This document shows positions 39,173 through 40,118 of a stretch of 40,118 bases of DNA, in pieces; position 1 is the first letter of the stretch; the number at the start of each line of letters is the position of its first letter. The notes under the pieces were generated by a model, which saw only the letters and a list, made by a program, of their open reading frames with translations, was not told the origin of the DNA and made no database searches. The stretch covers positions 1-40,118 of IMG/VR virus record IMGVR_UViG_3300043436_001843; one strand, given 5' to 3'. The position numbers were made by a program, and so were the translations under genes. The stretch is from a virus.

Positions 39173-39478
39173 ATGACAACAACAACAACAACGGGGCGCA
39201 CGGCACTAGCGCAAGAATCGGGAAGAGTTTCCCTAGTGTGCAAGTACCTCCCCACTACTAACCACCGTGGCACCCGTATCACGGTACAGCGCAACGACTC
39301 CCCCGCATACGGGAAAGACCCGCACAAGGTAACGGTCTCATGGGACTACGCCCTAGGAATCACCGAGAACTACACCAAGGCGGTGCAGGTGTACCTTGAC
39401 GGCGCACAGTGGCGGGGTATCTGGAAAGTTGCCACCACTCACAACGGTGCAGTGGCAGTATTCGTGACGGAACTCTAA
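39173..39478 (+). CDS. hypothetical small protein
   Basis: 101 residues, a Thr run at the start (MTTTTTTG), then beta-rich (RITVQRNDSPAYGKDPHKVT, WKVATTHNGAVAVFVTEL). GAAGGGG 7 bases upstream. No Cys pair and no membrane segment. The next gene follows 18 bases after its stop. Not recognised. Confidence 0.65.
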   Translation: MTTTTTTGRTALAQESGRVSLVCKYLPTTNHRGTRITVQRNDSPAYGKDPHKVTVSWDYALGITENYTKAVQVYLDGAQWRGIWKVATTHNGAVAVFVTEL

Positions 39479-39496
39479 GAGTTAGGACTTAAGACA

Positions 39497-39760
39497 GTGT
39501 ACGCAAAGTATGAGATAGGTATCTGTTCCGATTGCTTAATGGCAACGGCGAACGGAGTGACAGAAGAACAAGGCGTAGAGTTCGCAGAGCGTTACGCCAA
39601 GGCGGTGGAGTTAGAAGGGCAAGAACCTAGCCTCAGTGATGACAGTGAGGGGTGCTTCTCGTGGAGTGGTTGCGGGTTCTGTCGTGACACTCTTGGCGGG
39701 CAACGGTACGAGGCGTACCTAATCCCAACAGCAGAAGAAGTCATGAAGGGTTGGTCTTAA
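39497..39760 (+). CDS. actinophage zinc-binding protein
   Basis: 87 residues, GTG start 3 bases after a CTTAAG. CSDCLMATANG near the start and FSWSGCGFCRDTLGG near residue 55 are strings I know from a widespread family of small actinophage proteins; the Cys residues likely bind zinc. Its stop TAA is part of TCTTAAG. Function of the family unknown. Confidence 0.75.
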   Translation: MYAKYEIGICSDCLMATANGVTEEQGVEFAERYAKAVELEGQEPSLSDDSEGCFSWSGCGFCRDTLGGQRYEAYLIPTAEEVMKGWS

Positions 39761-39766
39761 GTCATG
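39756..39766 (+). promoter_or_regulatory. start-associated element CTTAAG-TC-ATG
   Basis: GGTCTTAAGTCATGA; the TAA is the stop of the upstream gene and the ATG starts the 50-residue gene. Confidence 0.6.
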
Positions 39767-39916
39767 AAGAATGATGGAGCAATGAGATTAGTAATAAGCC
39801 CCGAAGAGGCAAAGTCACTGATTAGGTACTACAACAGAACAGAACAAGAGTTGCCTAAGTGGGCGGTGGATTATGACGGGGAGTCCTGCGTATGGTTGGA
39901 AGAGGATGAGGCTTAA
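39764..39916 (+). CDS. 50-residue acidic protein
   Basis: Short ORF read by hand: ATG at 39764, TAA at 39914-39916 inside CTTAAG. Reads as a helix (EEAKSLIRYYNRTEQEL) followed by an acidic end (WLEEDEA). It is bracketed by CTTAAGTC elements at both its start and end, which supports it being real. No family recognised. Confidence 0.65.
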   Translation: MKNDGAMRLVISPEEAKSLIRYYNRTEQELPKWAVDYDGESCVWLEEDEA

Positions 39917-39922
39917 GTCATG
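39912..39922 (+). promoter_or_regulatory. start-associated element CTTAAG-TC-ATG
   Basis: GAGGCTTAAGTCATGA; starts the zinc-ribbon gene that crosses the circle junction. Confidence 0.6.
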
Positions 39923-40118
39923 AGTTACTACGAGCAAACTTCAGCCCCGTTTCTTGTCACGCCTGAGACATGGCATGACGAAACTAGGTTACTAGACCTA
40001 GCCTTGACCGATGGTATCTGTACTCAGTGTTTCGCACCTATCGGGTGGGAATCCGTGCCAATGGGAGACAGTGACGGGCAAGTATGGCACGACTACTGGA
40101 CAGTGAACGAGGACATGG
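39920..40118 (+). CDS. small zinc-ribbon protein, 5' part (continues at base 1)
   Basis: ATG at 39920, open to the end of the window. From base 39941 on it repeats bases 1-178, so the full gene has 86 residues when the circle is closed. It contains the first Cys pair (CTQC); the second (CPQC) is in the left-end copy. One base differs between the copies (Leu here, Phe there). Confidence 0.75.
   Translation, partial: MSYYEQTSAPFLVTPETWHDETRLLDLALTDGICTQCFAPIGWESVPMGDSDGQVWHDYWTVNEDM
39941..40118. repeat. terminal direct repeat, right copy (matches 1-178)
   Basis: 177 of 178 bases identical to the left end; the difference is at 39991. See the left copy for interpretation. Confidence 0.9.

Noticed and set aside
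1-40118. tRNA genes
   Set aside because: No cloverleaf with T-loop GGTTCRANNCC paired properly was seen; GGTTCAAGC at 37112 is not in a T-arm.
1-40118. CTTAAG explained simply by Leu-Lys codon choice
   Set aside because: Many Leu-Lys pairs elsewhere use TTGAAA or CTCAAA, and several CTTAAG copies are non-coding or in other frames; codon choice may contribute but cannot be the whole cause.
1-40118. Integrase, attachment site or immunity repressor showing a temperate phage
   Set aside because: No tyrosine or serine recombinase motif and no classical repressor were found.

Overview
The window is essentially one complete genome of a tailed bacteriophage of an actinobacterium. Its first 178 bases recur at its right end (39941-40118, one mismatch), so the molecule closes into a circle, or is circularly permuted, with a unique length of about 39.94 kb. 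The actinobacterial host is inferred from a WhiB-like iron-sulfur regulator and from small actinophage-type proteins. Thr/Pro-rich linkers like those of Acidimicrobiia surface proteins narrow it tentatively. The morphology looks podovirus-like: there is a large terminase, a portal, an N4-gp56-type major capsid protein, several large internal or ejection-type proteins and tail tubular-like proteins, but no tail-tube gene or tape measure followed by tail-assembly chaperones.

There are two transcription units. A short rightward unit starts at about 38.0 kb and runs through the circle junction to 3.3 kb. It holds a SprT-like metalloprotease and about a dozen small proteins, many of them zinc ribbons. 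A leftward unit of about 33.6 kb (36946 down to 3380) carries, in transcription order: packaging (terL, portal), ejection/internal proteins including a virion M15 peptidase and an 1828-residue protein, scaffold and capsid, fibrous tail proteins (collagen-like, glycine-rich, tail-collar) with a glycosyltransferase, lysis genes (membrane proteins, M15 endolysin), an exonuclease/annealing-protein/SSB recombination module with nucleases, a secreted lytic transglycosylase, an HNH nuclease, and WhiB last. The two units converge on a shared terminator at 3335-3374. No DNA polymerase, primase, integrase or recognisable repressor was found, so replication probably uses host enzymes plus the phage recombination module.

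The divergent gap 36947-38012 is the only large non-coding region. It contains a promoter-like sequence, a highly structured RNA candidate of about 370 nt ending in a T-run (rightward), a G-quadruplex-capable stretch, and at least seven inverted repeats. Two of these are near-identical 18-bp palindromes resembling DtxR/IdeR iron boxes. The region may serve as origin and control region.

The most unusual signal is the hexamer CTTAAG. I count 53 copies against about 10 expected by chance, and 23 of them lie in the 5.4 kb of rightward genes. There it is usually oriented (CTTAAG followed by NCA). Seven times in the genome it sits exactly two bases before an ATG, and in the rightward unit it often also supplies the stop codon of the preceding gene. 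It occurs in several reading frames and in non-coding DNA, including the loop of a 15-bp hairpin. It looks like a phage-wide DNA or RNA signal, comparable in distribution to the stoperators and start-associated sequences of mycobacteriophages but with a different sequence.
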